The translations under genes and the position numbers were made by a program. A DNA stretch of 64,000 nt. Source: Occallatibacter gabretensis (lineage in GTDB: Bacteria > Acidobacteriota > Terriglobia > Terriglobales > Acidobacteriaceae). The stretch is taken from positions 186,001-250,000 of the forward strand of contig NZ_LAIJ01000009.1 of assembly GCF_001449115.1 (NCBI RefSeq), in the 5' to 3' direction. The notes below the pieces were generated by a model. The model saw only the letters and a program-made list of their open reading frames with translations, made no database searches and was not told the origin of the DNA. Positions 35,281 to 44,605 of this stretch are shown one piece after another (positions within the stretch are counted from its first letter, which is position 1; every line of letters begins with the position of its first letter).

Positions 35281-37488
35281 ATGAGGATGCTTCGTATCTG
35301 TCTTTTCCTATCTGCGCTGACTGTTCTTTCACGCGGCTATATGGTGTTATGGGCGCAACAGGGAATATCTGAATCCCCCGCTTCAAACTCAAGCGAGATT
35401 CCGGCTGTTCCCAACATCCTTTACGGTGCCGCTTACTATCCAGAGTACGAACCTTATGATCGGCTCGATAAGGATATCGCCATGATGAAGGCGGCAGGGC
35501 TCAACGTGGTGCGCATGGGGGAATCGACATGGAGCCTTTGGGAGCCGGAAGACGGACAGTTCGAGTATACGTGGATGGACAGGGTCGTCGACGCCATGAG
35601 CAAGGCCGGCATTCGAGTCGTCCTTGGCACGCCGACATATTCGATTCCCGCTTGGATGGCACACCAGCATCCAGAGATTCTGGCGCGAACGCTGAATCAT
35701 GGAGTCTATGGCGGACCTTCGGTACCCGGCGTATATGGCATGCGTCAGAACATGGATACTGATTCGCCAGCCTATCGTTTCTACGCGGAGCGTCTGATTC
35801 GTCATCTCGTTGCGCATTACAAAGACAATCCCGCCGTCATTGGCTGGCAGATCGATAACGAGACTTCTAGTTATGACGCCGACAATCCCGACTTGTTCAT
35901 CGGTTTCCAGCACTATCTTGAGAAGAAATTCGTTACGCCAGAGGCCTTGAGCAAAGCATGGTTCCTCAGCTATTGGGGAGAAAACCTACACCGGTGGGAA
36001 GACCTGCCGACGCGTGACGGTGCTCAGAGCACGGGTTACAAGCTTGAGTGGACACGCTGGAGCCAGATGCGTGTTACGGATTTTCTGCATTGGCAGTCAG
36101 TGCTTGTACGGGAATGCACATCTCCCCGCCAGTTCGTCACAACGGACTTTGGCGGCATGATGAGACACGACGTAAACGAAGATGCAGTGGCACAATTCCT
36201 GGATATTACTGCGGTCAACAACTATCACGGCACTCAGGATCACTTCGACGGAGCCGAACAGGCTTTTCATGAGGATTTCGCGCGTTCCCTGAAGCACAAT
36301 AATTTCCTGGTCACCGAAACAAATGCGCAGACGATCGGCTGGTCATCTGCATTTCAATTCCCTCCCTACGATGGCCAGTTGCGCGAAGACGTCTACACAC
36401 ATATAGCCAACGGCGCCAACATGGTGGAGTACTGGCACTGGGCATCGATTCATGCCAATCAGGAAACATACTGGAAGGGAGTTCTCTCGCACGATTTTGA
36501 ACCGAACCGTGCCTATGCTGAAGTGAGTCGCACCGGCCACGAGCTTGAGAAGATCGGCCCACATCTCATCGACATGAAGATTCATAACAAGGTTGCGATC
36601 CTCTGGAGCCGTGATTCGATGAATGCGCTCGGCTTCATGCCATTCTCCTCATCGGGACCGCAATGGAGCGAAGCTCCTCCGACTGTTACCTATGCAACCC
36701 TCGTGCGCCAGATGCACCGGTCACTCTACGATCTCAACGTGGGTACGGATTTCGTCTTTCCCACAACTATTGATTTCTCAGCCTACAAACTCCTCATCGT
36801 GCCTGCGCTCTACATCTCCGATGATGTACTTCTCAAGCGAATTTCGGATTATGTAAAGAGCGGCGGCCACGTCGTCATGACTTTCAAGAGCGGGTTTGCG
36901 AACGAGAATTCCGCTGTGCGCTGGGTGCAGGCACCGGGTCCGTTACGCGATGCTGCGGGCTTCAGCTACCAGGAGTTTTCCAGCCTCGAGCATCCGCTGC
37001 CACTCAAAGGCGATCCATTTCATGTCGGTCCTGCAAACTCGGTTCAGACTTGGGCGGAGTTCATCAAGCTTGATCACGCCCACGCACTTGCCTACTACGA
37101 TCATCCGTTCTTCGGCCGCTGGCCGGCAATTACGGAAAACCAGTTTGGATCCGGGACGTTGCTCTATGAGGGAAGCTATCTCTCCGACGAGTTGCAGACT
37201 GCAGTGTTGCGTGGCGCACTAGATCGGGCCGGGATCCTTGGCTTCGATCAACAAGTTCCGGCAAAGGTTCATACGCAGCAAGGCACCAATCGCATGGGTA
37301 AGCGAGTCCATTACTACTTCAACTACTCGGATGCGGAAGAAAGTGTTCGCTTCGCATATACCAACGGAGTTGATCTGTTGAATGGCAAAACCGTTGCCAC
37401 GGGCAGCGAACTCAGGCTTGCGCCGTGGGATCTGGCAATTGTCGAAGAGAATGCGACCGCAGCACCGGCGGATCAGCCGCATCAATAA
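35281..37488 (+). CDS. Exported GH42-type beta-galactosidase
   Basis: A 735-residue glycoside hydrolase with a signal peptide (1-26). The GH42 hallmarks are ILYGAAYYPEYEP at the start of the barrel, GLNVVRMGESTWSLWEPEDGQF, the acid/base Glu in WQIDNE (about 193) and the nucleophile Glu in LVTETN (about 346). A trimerisation-like domain (LLIVPALYISDDVLLKRISDYVKSGG) and a small C-terminal beta domain follow. An export signal is unusual for GH42, which is often cytoplasmic, and suggests periplasmic action after TonB uptake. RBS AAAGGAAG lies 8 nt upstream. Together with the neighbouring esterase it fits galactan or pectin side-chain breakdown. Confidence 0.9.
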   Translation: MRMLRICLFLSALTVLSRGYMVLWAQQGISESPASNSSEIPAVPNILYGAAYYPEYEPYDRLDKDIAMMKAAGLNVVRMGESTWSLWEPEDGQFEYTWMDRVVDAMSKAGIRVVLGTPTYSIPAWMAHQHPEILARTLNHGVYGGPSVPGVYGMRQNMDTDSPAYRFYAERLIRHLVAHYKDNPAVIGWQIDNETSSYDADNPDLFIGFQHYLEKKFVTPEALSKAWFLSYWGENLHRWEDLPTRDGAQSTGYKLEWTRWSQMRVTDFLHWQSVLVRECTSPRQFVTTDFGGMMRHDVNEDAVAQFLDITAVNNYHGTQDHFDGAEQAFHEDFARSLKHNNFLVTETNAQTIGWSSAFQFPPYDGQLREDVYTHIANGANMVEYWHWASIHANQETYWKGVLSHDFEPNRAYAEVSRTGHELEKIGPHLIDMKIHNKVAILWSRDSMNALGFMPFSSSGPQWSEAPPTVTYATLVRQMHRSLYDLNVGTDFVFPTTIDFSAYKLLIVPALYISDDVLLKRISDYVKSGGHVVMTFKSGFANENSAVRWVQAPGPLRDAAGFSYQEFSSLEHPLPLKGDPFHVGPANSVQTWAEFIKLDHAHALAYYDHPFFGRWPAITENQFGSGTLLYEGSYLSDELQTAVLRGALDRAGILGFDQQVPAKVHTQQGTNRMGKRVHYYFNYSDAEESVRFAYTNGVDLLNGKTVATGSELRLAPWDLAIVEENATAAPADQPHQ

Positions 37489-37524
37489 ACTCTGCATTCT
37501 TATGAACCGCACCTGGGAGCGATC

Positions 37525-39321
37525 ATGAATAGGAATCGATACAGCATCACGATGACGCGCTTGCTGGCGGCTGTGTTGGTCACGTGTGCGATAACGCCGC
37601 TTATCTCGTCGGCACAGAACGAGCCAATCCCTCCGATGCTCTCTGAACCTATTTCTGTCTATAACAATTGGTCGTCCTACGACGAGCTTTCCGACAACAT
37701 CCAGCTCACAGAATCGCTGGCCATGCGTGAACTCGACGAGTTGTTACGCCTCAAGCGTGCGGGCGTGCGTTTTGACTACTACATGATGGATGCATTTTGG
37801 TTCACTCCCGAAGGTGGTTATCGCACATGGCGCAAACCAAGTTGGCCCAATGGACCCGATGCGTGGATCGCAAAATGCCAACAGAACGGAGTCCGGCCCG
37901 GTCTCTGGTTCAGTACAAATACCCTGGTAAAAATTCAGGCAGCGCCTTCGTGGCGCGATTCGCTGAATAAGGACGGCAGTGCCATGTCGCTCTTTGAGGG
38001 CGGCTTCCTGCCGGACTTCATGGATGTCCTGCAATTCTGGTATGACCACGGCATCCGCATGTTCAAGTTCGATTTTCTCGATCTTTATGCAGCAACGCCA
38101 GCGACTGCTGCGCGGCTGACTCGCGAGGAAATCAAGGAGCGCAATACAACGGCGCTGCGAGATGCCTTGTTCAATTTCCGAAAGAAGAATCCTGACGCCG
38201 TGCTGATTGCCTTCAACGGATTTGGCGGCGTTCTCGATAATACCTTCACGCCTTTGCCGTTTAAAGATCCCGCCGACCAGCGATGGTTGAGTGACTTCGC
38301 CATGGAGTACACCGGTGATCCGCGCCCCTCGGACGTTCCCGAAGCTAGCTTCTGGCGCTCCGTGGATATTTACGGAGATCACATGGTGAGGCGCTTCGAG
38401 CAGCTCGGATTCCCGCTCGAACGTGTCGACTCCACCAGCTTCATGGTGGGCAATACCGGAACCATTTACTACCGGGGAATGCATGAGTGGAAGGGAGCCT
38501 ATCTGTTGATGATGGCCCACGGCGGATGGGTGAATACAGTACACGGCAATCTGGAGTCCATTCGCGGCGACGACGCCAGCTGGATGGCTCGCGTCCAGGC
38601 ACTCTTCTTTGAATTGCAGGGCGCAGGCCGCATCCATAGCTTCGGCGGAATCCCCGGCGACATTGAACCGTATGGATTTTCCGGAGTCACAACACGCGGC
38701 GCAGTTTACGTGGCAGTGAACCCGGCTCAGCGCGTTGAAACTATCACGCTTCCCCGGATTATTTTTAACCAGGCACCGCTCGGTACAGGCCGCGTGCAAT
38801 TCCGCGATGCTGGCTTCGTGCCCATTCTTTCCGGCAATCGCGTCACCCTTGGCCCAGGGCAAATGGCAGTTGTCGGCTATGGCGCGTACGCTTCACCGAA
38901 GTATGAATTTGGCGTCCAGCAGGATGTCGTCATCCCCCGCTCTATCGAGCCGGTGCCCGCGGAATTTCATTCCACGGGCATCGGCACCATTGAAGCCACA
39001 ATTGATCCGCCGTCGCGAGGTGTTCTCCGTGTGATCGTCTGCCAGAAGACTCCGGACGGAGTAACTCGCCGCACCTGGGCCGGCGGACCCCCCACAGGCG
39101 AGAACATGGGCAAGGTCTTCGCATTCTCCGCCACACAGGGCAGCCGCGCAGTTCCAGTCCGAATCGATTACAACAAAATTATCTGGAGCGGACTGAGTTG
39201 GGCAGTCGGTGAAATCGATGCGAGCGGTGTCTTGCCTGGGAAGCCAATGACAATTCAATTTCATTCGTCGGAGAAGGGTCCTATTCAACTGGAGGCAAAA
39301 ATCTACGTGGTCACTTACTAA
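37525..39321 (+). CDS. Exported GH27/GH36-like alpha-galactosidase-type glycosidase
   Basis: A 598-residue secreted protein (signal residues 1-30). The barrel contains YNNWSSYDE, reminiscent of the SNWNSW-type start of GH27/36 enzymes, and DYYMMDAFWF. NGVRPGLWFSTN and GIRMFKFDFLD follow; the Asp of KFDFLD (about 183) matches the GH36 nucleophile position (K-x-D). A C-terminal beta-sandwich starts near residue 380. The usual acid/base motif is not obvious, so the exact family is uncertain and substrate could be galactoside or another alpha-linked sugar. Last gene of the locus, 36 nt after the GH42 gene. Confidence 0.68.
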   Translation: MNRNRYSITMTRLLAAVLVTCAITPLISSAQNEPIPPMLSEPISVYNNWSSYDELSDNIQLTESLAMRELDELLRLKRAGVRFDYYMMDAFWFTPEGGYRTWRKPSWPNGPDAWIAKCQQNGVRPGLWFSTNTLVKIQAAPSWRDSLNKDGSAMSLFEGGFLPDFMDVLQFWYDHGIRMFKFDFLDLYAATPATAARLTREEIKERNTTALRDALFNFRKKNPDAVLIAFNGFGGVLDNTFTPLPFKDPADQRWLSDFAMEYTGDPRPSDVPEASFWRSVDIYGDHMVRRFEQLGFPLERVDSTSFMVGNTGTIYYRGMHEWKGAYLLMMAHGGWVNTVHGNLESIRGDDASWMARVQALFFELQGAGRIHSFGGIPGDIEPYGFSGVTTRGAVYVAVNPAQRVETITLPRIIFNQAPLGTGRVQFRDAGFVPILSGNRVTLGPGQMAVVGYGAYASPKYEFGVQQDVVIPRSIEPVPAEFHSTGIGTIEATIDPPSRGVLRVIVCQKTPDGVTRRTWAGGPPTGENMGKVFAFSATQGSRAVPVRIDYNKIIWSGLSWAVGEIDASGVLPGKPMTIQFHSSEKGPIQLEAKIYVVTY

Positions 39322-39599
39322 CGTCGCATTCTAGGGAGATTGCACTTTGTGAATGCCGCTTCCGATTGGCAGACCGACTGGGCATTTCTCAACATCAGAA
39401 CGCTTAGCGGGAGCTGGTGAGACTGTTCGATTTTGGACAATTGCAGGAGTTATCCTGTGCAGCACAGATTTCTAAGCGATTTTATTTCTTAAAGATACGA
39501 ACGATTGCACAGTTCTTATAGAAATCTTTATACGATCTTCATTCGGGGACTGTGCAACTACAGATTTACAGAATTTCACTTTGCCAGTGAAAGGGGGTG

Positions 39600-39662
39600 G
39601 GGGAGGGGTCCCCTCCCCTCCCTTAACGACGACGGCCCGAATCCATATGGATTCGGGCCGTC
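39600..39662. terminator. Two adjacent hairpins, one a perfect 32-nt palindrome
   Basis: GGGGAGGGG-T-CCCCTCCCC spans 39600-39618. The second structure is a perfect 16+16 palindrome (GACGGCCCGAATCCAT and its complement) at 39631-39662, followed by the T-rich ACTTTTCT. It lies 300 bp downstream of the glycosidase operon and 200 bp upstream of the next gene, so it may be a bidirectional terminator or transcript-end protector. The rest of 39322-39863 shows no gene. Confidence 0.5.
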
Positions 39663-39863
39663 ACTTTTCTCTGCTGATTATGAGTGTTTCATAAACGGGC
39701 TTAATTCTACGCAAACTATCTGAAGAGCCAGACGGTACGAAAGGACAATGGACTTTAGTAATGAGGGACAAGCAAAGCAGGTCTTAACAGTCCATGTGCC
39801 GAAAGCCTCCACACGCTCAAAACTTTGGGTGAGAATTCAGCCGTCCACCGCTATTCTCGTAGG

Positions 39864-40508
39864 ATGAGCCAAATGGATGTCAGCCTCACAGACTATGGTT
39901 TGGCGGTCGAGTGTGTGTGCTTCACATGTCTGATGGCACGGAGTCGTACGGGGACCTCTTCGCTTCCAGCAGTATTCATGCTATTTTTCTTCTCTATTGC
40001 CGTAGCAGCAGCGGCAGGCGGTACAGTTCACGGCTTTTTCCTGGATGAAAGCTCGCTTGGATATCGAATTTTGTGGCCTTTCACCCTAGTGGTCATGGGG
40101 ATTACTGCTCTAGCAGGAGTTCATGTAGCTACGGCTCTGCACTTCTCACGTTCGAAAGCCATCCCAATCAACCGAATTGCGCTGGCGGTTTTCATAGCGT
40201 ATTCCGCTATTGTCCTATTCATCCGAAGTGATTTCCTGATCGCCATTCTCGACTATCTTCCGGCCTTAGTCTTCGTTGGAGTCGCATTTCTGCTTTCTTA
40301 CCTGAGGCAGAGGAAACCACGGTTTCTGATAGGATTTTTGGGCGTCAGCACCATGCTTTTTGCAGCCGTTGCTCAGCAGGCGAAGCTTGGGATCAATCCC
40401 CGGTACTTCAATCACAATGCGCTTTACCACCTTCTACAGGCCATCGCATTGTTCATGATTTTTCTCGCAGCACGAGAAGCTATCATCTCGAGGGAGCCTA
40501 TCAATTGA
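39864..40508 (+). CDS. Seven-helix membrane protein (DUF6962-like)
   Basis: A 214-residue integral membrane protein. ATG 39864 (MSQMDVSLTDYGLAVEC) is chosen over the upstream TTG at 39825 because the TDYGLAxEC start is the expected N-terminus of the DUF6962 group. About seven hydrophobic helices follow, with conserved-looking polar spots (GGTVHGF, HFSRSKAIPINR) and a final motif FNHNALYHLLQAIALFMIFLAAREAI. Its His-rich N/H-x-x-YHLLQA end recalls membrane metal or lipid proteins, but the function is unknown. It overlaps the FAD oxidase start by 4 nt and is the first gene of a three-gene operon. Confidence 0.65.
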   Translation: MSQMDVSLTDYGLAVECVCFTCLMARSRTGTSSLPAVFMLFFFSIAVAAAAGGTVHGFFLDESSLGYRILWPFTLVVMGITALAGVHVATALHFSRSKAIPINRIALAVFIAYSAIVLFIRSDFLIAILDYLPALVFVGVAFLLSYLRQRKPRFLIGFLGVSTMLFAAVAQQAKLGINPRYFNHNALYHLLQAIALFMIFLAAREAIISREPIN

Positions 40509-41983
40509 TCAATCGACGCGAATTCCTTGCTGGATCGGCGGCGTTCTGCCTCGGTTCGCAACTATCGTTCTCGGCCGTAGACGATCCCCTGCTCGTTAAT
40601 GACATTCATTCGCAACTCAATCCCACACATGTCAACCGCATCCTAAAGCCTGAAAGCATCAGCGATCTCCAGGCTGCAGTGCGAACAGCGAAGGCCGCCG
40701 GGAAGCCATTGTCAATAGCGGGCGGGCGTCATGCCATGGGAGGTCAGCAGTTTGGCACCGATATGATCCTGGTCGATATGACCGGGCTAAATCAGATCGT
40801 CAGCTTTGATCCGCAAAGCGGATTGGTCGAGGTGCAGGCGGGAGCATTTTGGCCCGAGTTTATCAGGGCTTACCTTCAGCGGCAGCAAGGTGCGTCGCGG
40901 CAGTGGGGTCTCGCCCAGAAGCAGACCGGTGCCGATAACATCAGCATCGGTGGAACTCTGGCAGCGAACGCTCACGGACGCGGTCTTTCCATGCAGCCAT
41001 TCGTCAGTAACATCGAGTCATTCAAGCTGGTCAATGCCGACGGCAATCTCGTTCAATGCAGTCGTCAACAGAATCCGGAACTTTTCCGTCTGGCGATCGG
41101 CGGATATGGACTATTCGGAGTCGTTTCTTCAGTGACCCTGCGTCTGGTGCCAAGGCAAAAAATTGAGCGAGTCGTAGAGGTACGAGAAGTAGACGGCTTG
41201 ATGAATGCATTTCGAGAACGCATCCATAGTGGATTCCTGTACGGCGACTTCCAATTCGCAATCGACCCGACCTCGGACGACTTTCTGCATAAGGGAGTCT
41301 TTTCCTGTTATCGCCCCGTCGATCCGGCAACCCCGATGCCGACAGGCGAGAAGAGCCTCTCCGATGAGAACTGGAGAATGATGCTCTATCTCGCGCACGA
41401 AGACAAGAAGCAAGCGTTTCGCCGTTATGCGGATTATTATCTTTCGACGAATGGCCAGCTTTACTGGTCGGACACTCATCAGATGGCCATCTACCCCGTC
41501 AACTATCATCTGGAGATCGATCAAAAGGAACACGCAAAGAGTCCTGCCACAGAGATCATCACTGAGATCAACGTGCCTCGGGACACATTGAGTTCGTTCC
41601 TGGCCGAGGTTCGAGATGACTTTCGCAAGAACAATGTTGACTTGATTTATGGAACGATCCGGCTCATAGAGAAGGAGAATGAGACCTTTCTGCCTTGGGC
41701 TAAACAGTCTTACGCCTGCACCATCTTCAATCTTCACACCGTTCACACACCGGAAGGAATCGAGCACTCCGCAGAAGCCTTTCGCAGACTTATCGACATG
41801 GCGGTGAAACGTAACGGGACTCACTACCTGACCTACCATCGCTACGCGCGGCGAGAGCAGGTGCTGGCATGCTATCCGAACTTCGCCGAGTTTCTCAAGC
41901 TCAAGAAAAAGTACGATCCATCCGGGCGCTTTCAGAGTGATTGGTATCGCCACTATCAAACCATGTTTGGAGAAGCGGTGTGA
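40505..41983 (+). CDS. Exported FAD-dependent oxidase (VAO/GlcD-type fold)
   Basis: A 492-residue flavoprotein with a TTG start at 40505 supported by GAGGGAG at 40490-40496 and a TTGA overlap with the preceding stop. The N-terminus INRREFLAGSAAFCLGS is Tat-like (RREFL), suggesting export in folded form with cofactor. The FAD_binding_4 domain includes LSIAGGRHAMGGQ, where H76 may bind FAD covalently, GGTLAANAHGRG, and GGYGLFGVVSSVTLRLVP. The substrate-binding C-terminal domain ends with KKYDPSGRFQSDWY, as in sugar and aldonolactone oxidases. The substrate is not known. Coupled to membrane proteins on both sides. Confidence 0.83.
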   Translation: MINRREFLAGSAAFCLGSQLSFSAVDDPLLVNDIHSQLNPTHVNRILKPESISDLQAAVRTAKAAGKPLSIAGGRHAMGGQQFGTDMILVDMTGLNQIVSFDPQSGLVEVQAGAFWPEFIRAYLQRQQGASRQWGLAQKQTGADNISIGGTLAANAHGRGLSMQPFVSNIESFKLVNADGNLVQCSRQQNPELFRLAIGGYGLFGVVSSVTLRLVPRQKIERVVEVREVDGLMNAFRERIHSGFLYGDFQFAIDPTSDDFLHKGVFSCYRPVDPATPMPTGEKSLSDENWRMMLYLAHEDKKQAFRRYADYYLSTNGQLYWSDTHQMAIYPVNYHLEIDQKEHAKSPATEIITEINVPRDTLSSFLAEVRDDFRKNNVDLIYGTIRLIEKENETFLPWAKQSYACTIFNLHTVHTPEGIEHSAEAFRRLIDMAVKRNGTHYLTYHRYARREQVLACYPNFAEFLKLKKKYDPSGRFQSDWYRHYQTMFGEAV

Positions 41984-44247
41984 CCGAAGCTCCGCTGGTC
42001 GATCAATTTAAAAATCGTGAAGCTCTGAAACGGCGTTATCTCTGGGTGCTCGCAACGCTTCTGTTTCTGTTCTGCCTCCGCGTTCTCGGTCAGTTTCTGG
42101 TGGCATTCCTTCACGTTTCCTTCCTGCCTCCGATGGAAGAGTGGATGTCGGGGCTCGTACCCTACCCCGAGTTGCTCACTGCGCAGATTCTCATCATTGC
42201 TCTATACGGAAAGGTCTGCCTTGATTTCTTTCGTGAACATGGCTTTTTCGCTGTCCCTCGCAGATTGCTGGGCACAGGTCTCCTAATCTTTGGATCTCTG
42301 TACTTTGGCGTGATGGTAATTCGCTACACCATTCGCATGAGCCTTTACCCCCACGAGCGTTGGGTAGGGGGATGCATCCCAATCTTCTTTCATTGGGTAC
42401 TCTCATCATTCATCCTCGTGCTCGGCACCTACCATTGGCGGACCACTCAAAGGCCACCGAGACCCGGTATCGGCAAACGGCTTCTTCAGGGAGCCGCAGC
42501 AGTTGCAGCACTGCTGTGCATCTCCGCTTGGGCGACTTACCAGACGGGCCCATCTCTTCTAGCTTATCGGCTCGGGCTTCGCCGATCCCAATTTGCGGTC
42601 CGCGAACAAAAGGGAGCCGCGCTACTTACTTCCGATGGCATCTCACTTGTTGCTGACATCTATCATCCTCAACACGCTGCCCGTACCCCGACAATTCTGG
42701 TACGCATTCCCCTTACCAGAGACTTCAAAAACTCTCTTTTCGCCAGCATGATTGACAAGATGTGGGCGGAGCGTGGCTATACAGTCGTTATCCAGGGGAC
42801 GCGCGGCAGATTCGGCTCTGGAGGCACCTTCTATCCATTGCGAGGGGAACGACAAGACGGAATCGAGACCCTGCAATGGATCGCCAAGCAGTCGTGGTTC
42901 GATGGCCACGTTCTTACGTGGGGAGGATCAGCATTTGGTCAAACACAATGGGTGATTGCCGATCAATCTGCGCCGGGGCCGTCCGCGCTTATGGTTTACT
43001 TCGCCAGTACAGATTTTCACGATATGTTCTATCCCGGCGGCGCATTCTCGCTCGATAGCGCCTTGAGCTGGGCGGTACGGAGCCATGGCGTCAGGGACCA
43101 GCCCGATTGGCCTTCAGCCGACGCGGTGGAACGAGCGGCCACCGGATTCCCGCTGCTCGATGCAGATCGGCGTGCTACGGGTGCAAACATAGACTTCTTC
43201 AAGGATTGGGTTGAGCACCCCGATCGAGATGCCTTTTGGGCTGATATCGATGATCAGAATCGAGTACAGTCGCTCAAAGCACCCGTCCTTCTCATGGCTG
43301 GTTGGTACGATCCATTTCTCCCCACGCAGCTGAATGACTTTATTCATATCCGGCAATCATCGGAGCCTATCGTGGCTACGCGCAGCCGTCTGATTATCGG
43401 GCCATGGACGCACGCGAGCGAAATTACATTTCCAGATGGAACAAAGGGGGCAAATTTCAGGCTGCAAAGTTTAGCTGCAAGTCTGCCGTGGTTCGATGAA
43501 AACTCGGGGAAGACGATGCCGTCATCGGCCAGTTCCCCTGTCAGAATCTTTGTGATGGGCAAGAACGAGTGGAGAAATGAGCAAGAATGGCCGTTGGCCA
43601 GAACCCGGTACACTCCATACTTTTTAGGTAGCACGAGATCAGCGAACAGCGTTACGGGAGATGGAACGCTGAATACCCTGGCTCCAACCGCCGAAGAGCC
43701 GGCTGATTCCTATGCGTATGATCCTCTGCATCCGGTGCCGACGGCCGGCGGAGCCATGATTGGCCCAGCCGCTGGCATAGCGCGTCAAAATGACATTGAG
43801 GGCCGAAGTGATGTGCTTGTGTATACAACCCCATCCTTGAATGAGGATTTGGAGGTGACCGGACCCATATCCCTGGTCCTATACGTCTCGACGACCGCTC
43901 CGAGTACAGATTTCACTGCCAAGCTGCTAGATGTTCACCAGGACGGTTCCGCCTTCAACATCTCTGAAGGGATATTGCGGCGTTCCTATCAGGAGGCACA
44001 AGACCAGTCCGCCGCCCAGAAGGTATATGAAATCCATCTTGATCTTTGGCCAACCAGCATGGTGTTTTTCAAGGGACATCGAATACGACTAGAGGTCTCA
44101 AGCAGCAATTTCCCGCGCTTCGATCGCAATCCTAATAATGGGAACAGGATTGCAGCAGAAATGAATACCATCTCTGCAAAACAGACTGTAAGTCACGATC
44201 CGAAGTATCCATCTCGTCTTATTATGCCAATCATCCCGATACGCTAA
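41980..44247 (+). CDS. Membrane-anchored CocE/NonD-type alpha/beta-hydrolase
   Basis: A 755-residue protein starting with GTG at 41980, which overlaps the FAD oxidase stop as GTGA. The N-terminal 200 residues contain about four membrane helices (for example LWVLATLLFLFCLRVLGQFLV). Then follows a CocE/NonD hydrolase: ADIYHP, IQGTRGRFGSGG, nucleophile in WGGSAFGQTQW (Ser about 316), GWYDPFLP with the acid, IIGPWTHAS with the His, and an X-Pro dipeptidyl-peptidase C-terminal domain (about 560-750). A long membrane domain fused in front of CocE is unusual. It may act on esters or N-acyl substrates at the membrane. Its substrate is unknown. Confidence 0.83.
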   Translation: MTEAPLVDQFKNREALKRRYLWVLATLLFLFCLRVLGQFLVAFLHVSFLPPMEEWMSGLVPYPELLTAQILIIALYGKVCLDFFREHGFFAVPRRLLGTGLLIFGSLYFGVMVIRYTIRMSLYPHERWVGGCIPIFFHWVLSSFILVLGTYHWRTTQRPPRPGIGKRLLQGAAAVAALLCISAWATYQTGPSLLAYRLGLRRSQFAVREQKGAALLTSDGISLVADIYHPQHAARTPTILVRIPLTRDFKNSLFASMIDKMWAERGYTVVIQGTRGRFGSGGTFYPLRGERQDGIETLQWIAKQSWFDGHVLTWGGSAFGQTQWVIADQSAPGPSALMVYFASTDFHDMFYPGGAFSLDSALSWAVRSHGVRDQPDWPSADAVERAATGFPLLDADRRATGANIDFFKDWVEHPDRDAFWADIDDQNRVQSLKAPVLLMAGWYDPFLPTQLNDFIHIRQSSEPIVATRSRLIIGPWTHASEITFPDGTKGANFRLQSLAASLPWFDENSGKTMPSSASSPVRIFVMGKNEWRNEQEWPLARTRYTPYFLGSTRSANSVTGDGTLNTLAPTAEEPADSYAYDPLHPVPTAGGAMIGPAAGIARQNDIEGRSDVLVYTTPSLNEDLEVTGPISLVLYVSTTAPSTDFTAKLLDVHQDGSAFNISEGILRRSYQEAQDQSAAQKVYEIHLDLWPTSMVFFKGHRIRLEVSSSNFPRFDRNPNNGNRIAAEMNTISAKQTVSHDPKYPSRLIMPIIPIR

Positions 44248-44414
44248 AACAAGGCCCCCGCCATCACACTATTCCGCAGGACCTGTCTGTGAACTAACGC
44301 TCGCGAGACCACCCCATCTTCAATTGTTGCAAAATCGCCATACACTCATCGACACCGATTAGTAGCGATATGTTGGCTTATCGTCAGTAATCCGGCAGGA
44401 AGGTTTCTGGCCAT

Positions 44415-44600
44415 GGGCTGAAGCCCGTACCTTCTTATGCTTGTTGCTTCTGGTCCAAGCCCGTATCTGACAAATCACGCGGTACATCCTTAAAACACCC
44501 CTCAGGGGCTAAAGCCTTGTTCATTTTTCAACCGCTTTCGTCACGGTTGAAGCCGTGCCCTGGCACGAAGCAAAAACAAAAGCGGGTCTTTCCCCCGACT
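44415..44600. repeat. Intergenic repeat of the 'gggctgaagccc' kind typical of Acidobacteriota
   Basis: The gene-free stretch 44248-44605 contains GGGCTGAAGCCCG (44415-44427), AAGCCCGTAT, CCCCTCAGGGGCTAAAGCC (44497-44515) and GGTTGAAGCCGTGCCCTGGCACG (44546 on). These short inverted modules resemble dispersed intergenic elements found in many acidobacterial genomes, recalled from general knowledge and not checked here. They could form hairpins at the ends of both convergent transcripts. Confidence 0.45.
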
Positions 44601-44605
44601 TGGTG

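Noticed and set aside
37744..38862. Minus-strand ORF of 372 codons inside the GH27/36-like gene
   Set aside because: Antisense shadow; the plus strand carries signal peptide and catalytic motif.
44415..44600. CRISPR array
   Set aside because: The repeated words are short, irregularly spaced and imperfect, with no uniform spacers or cas genes.
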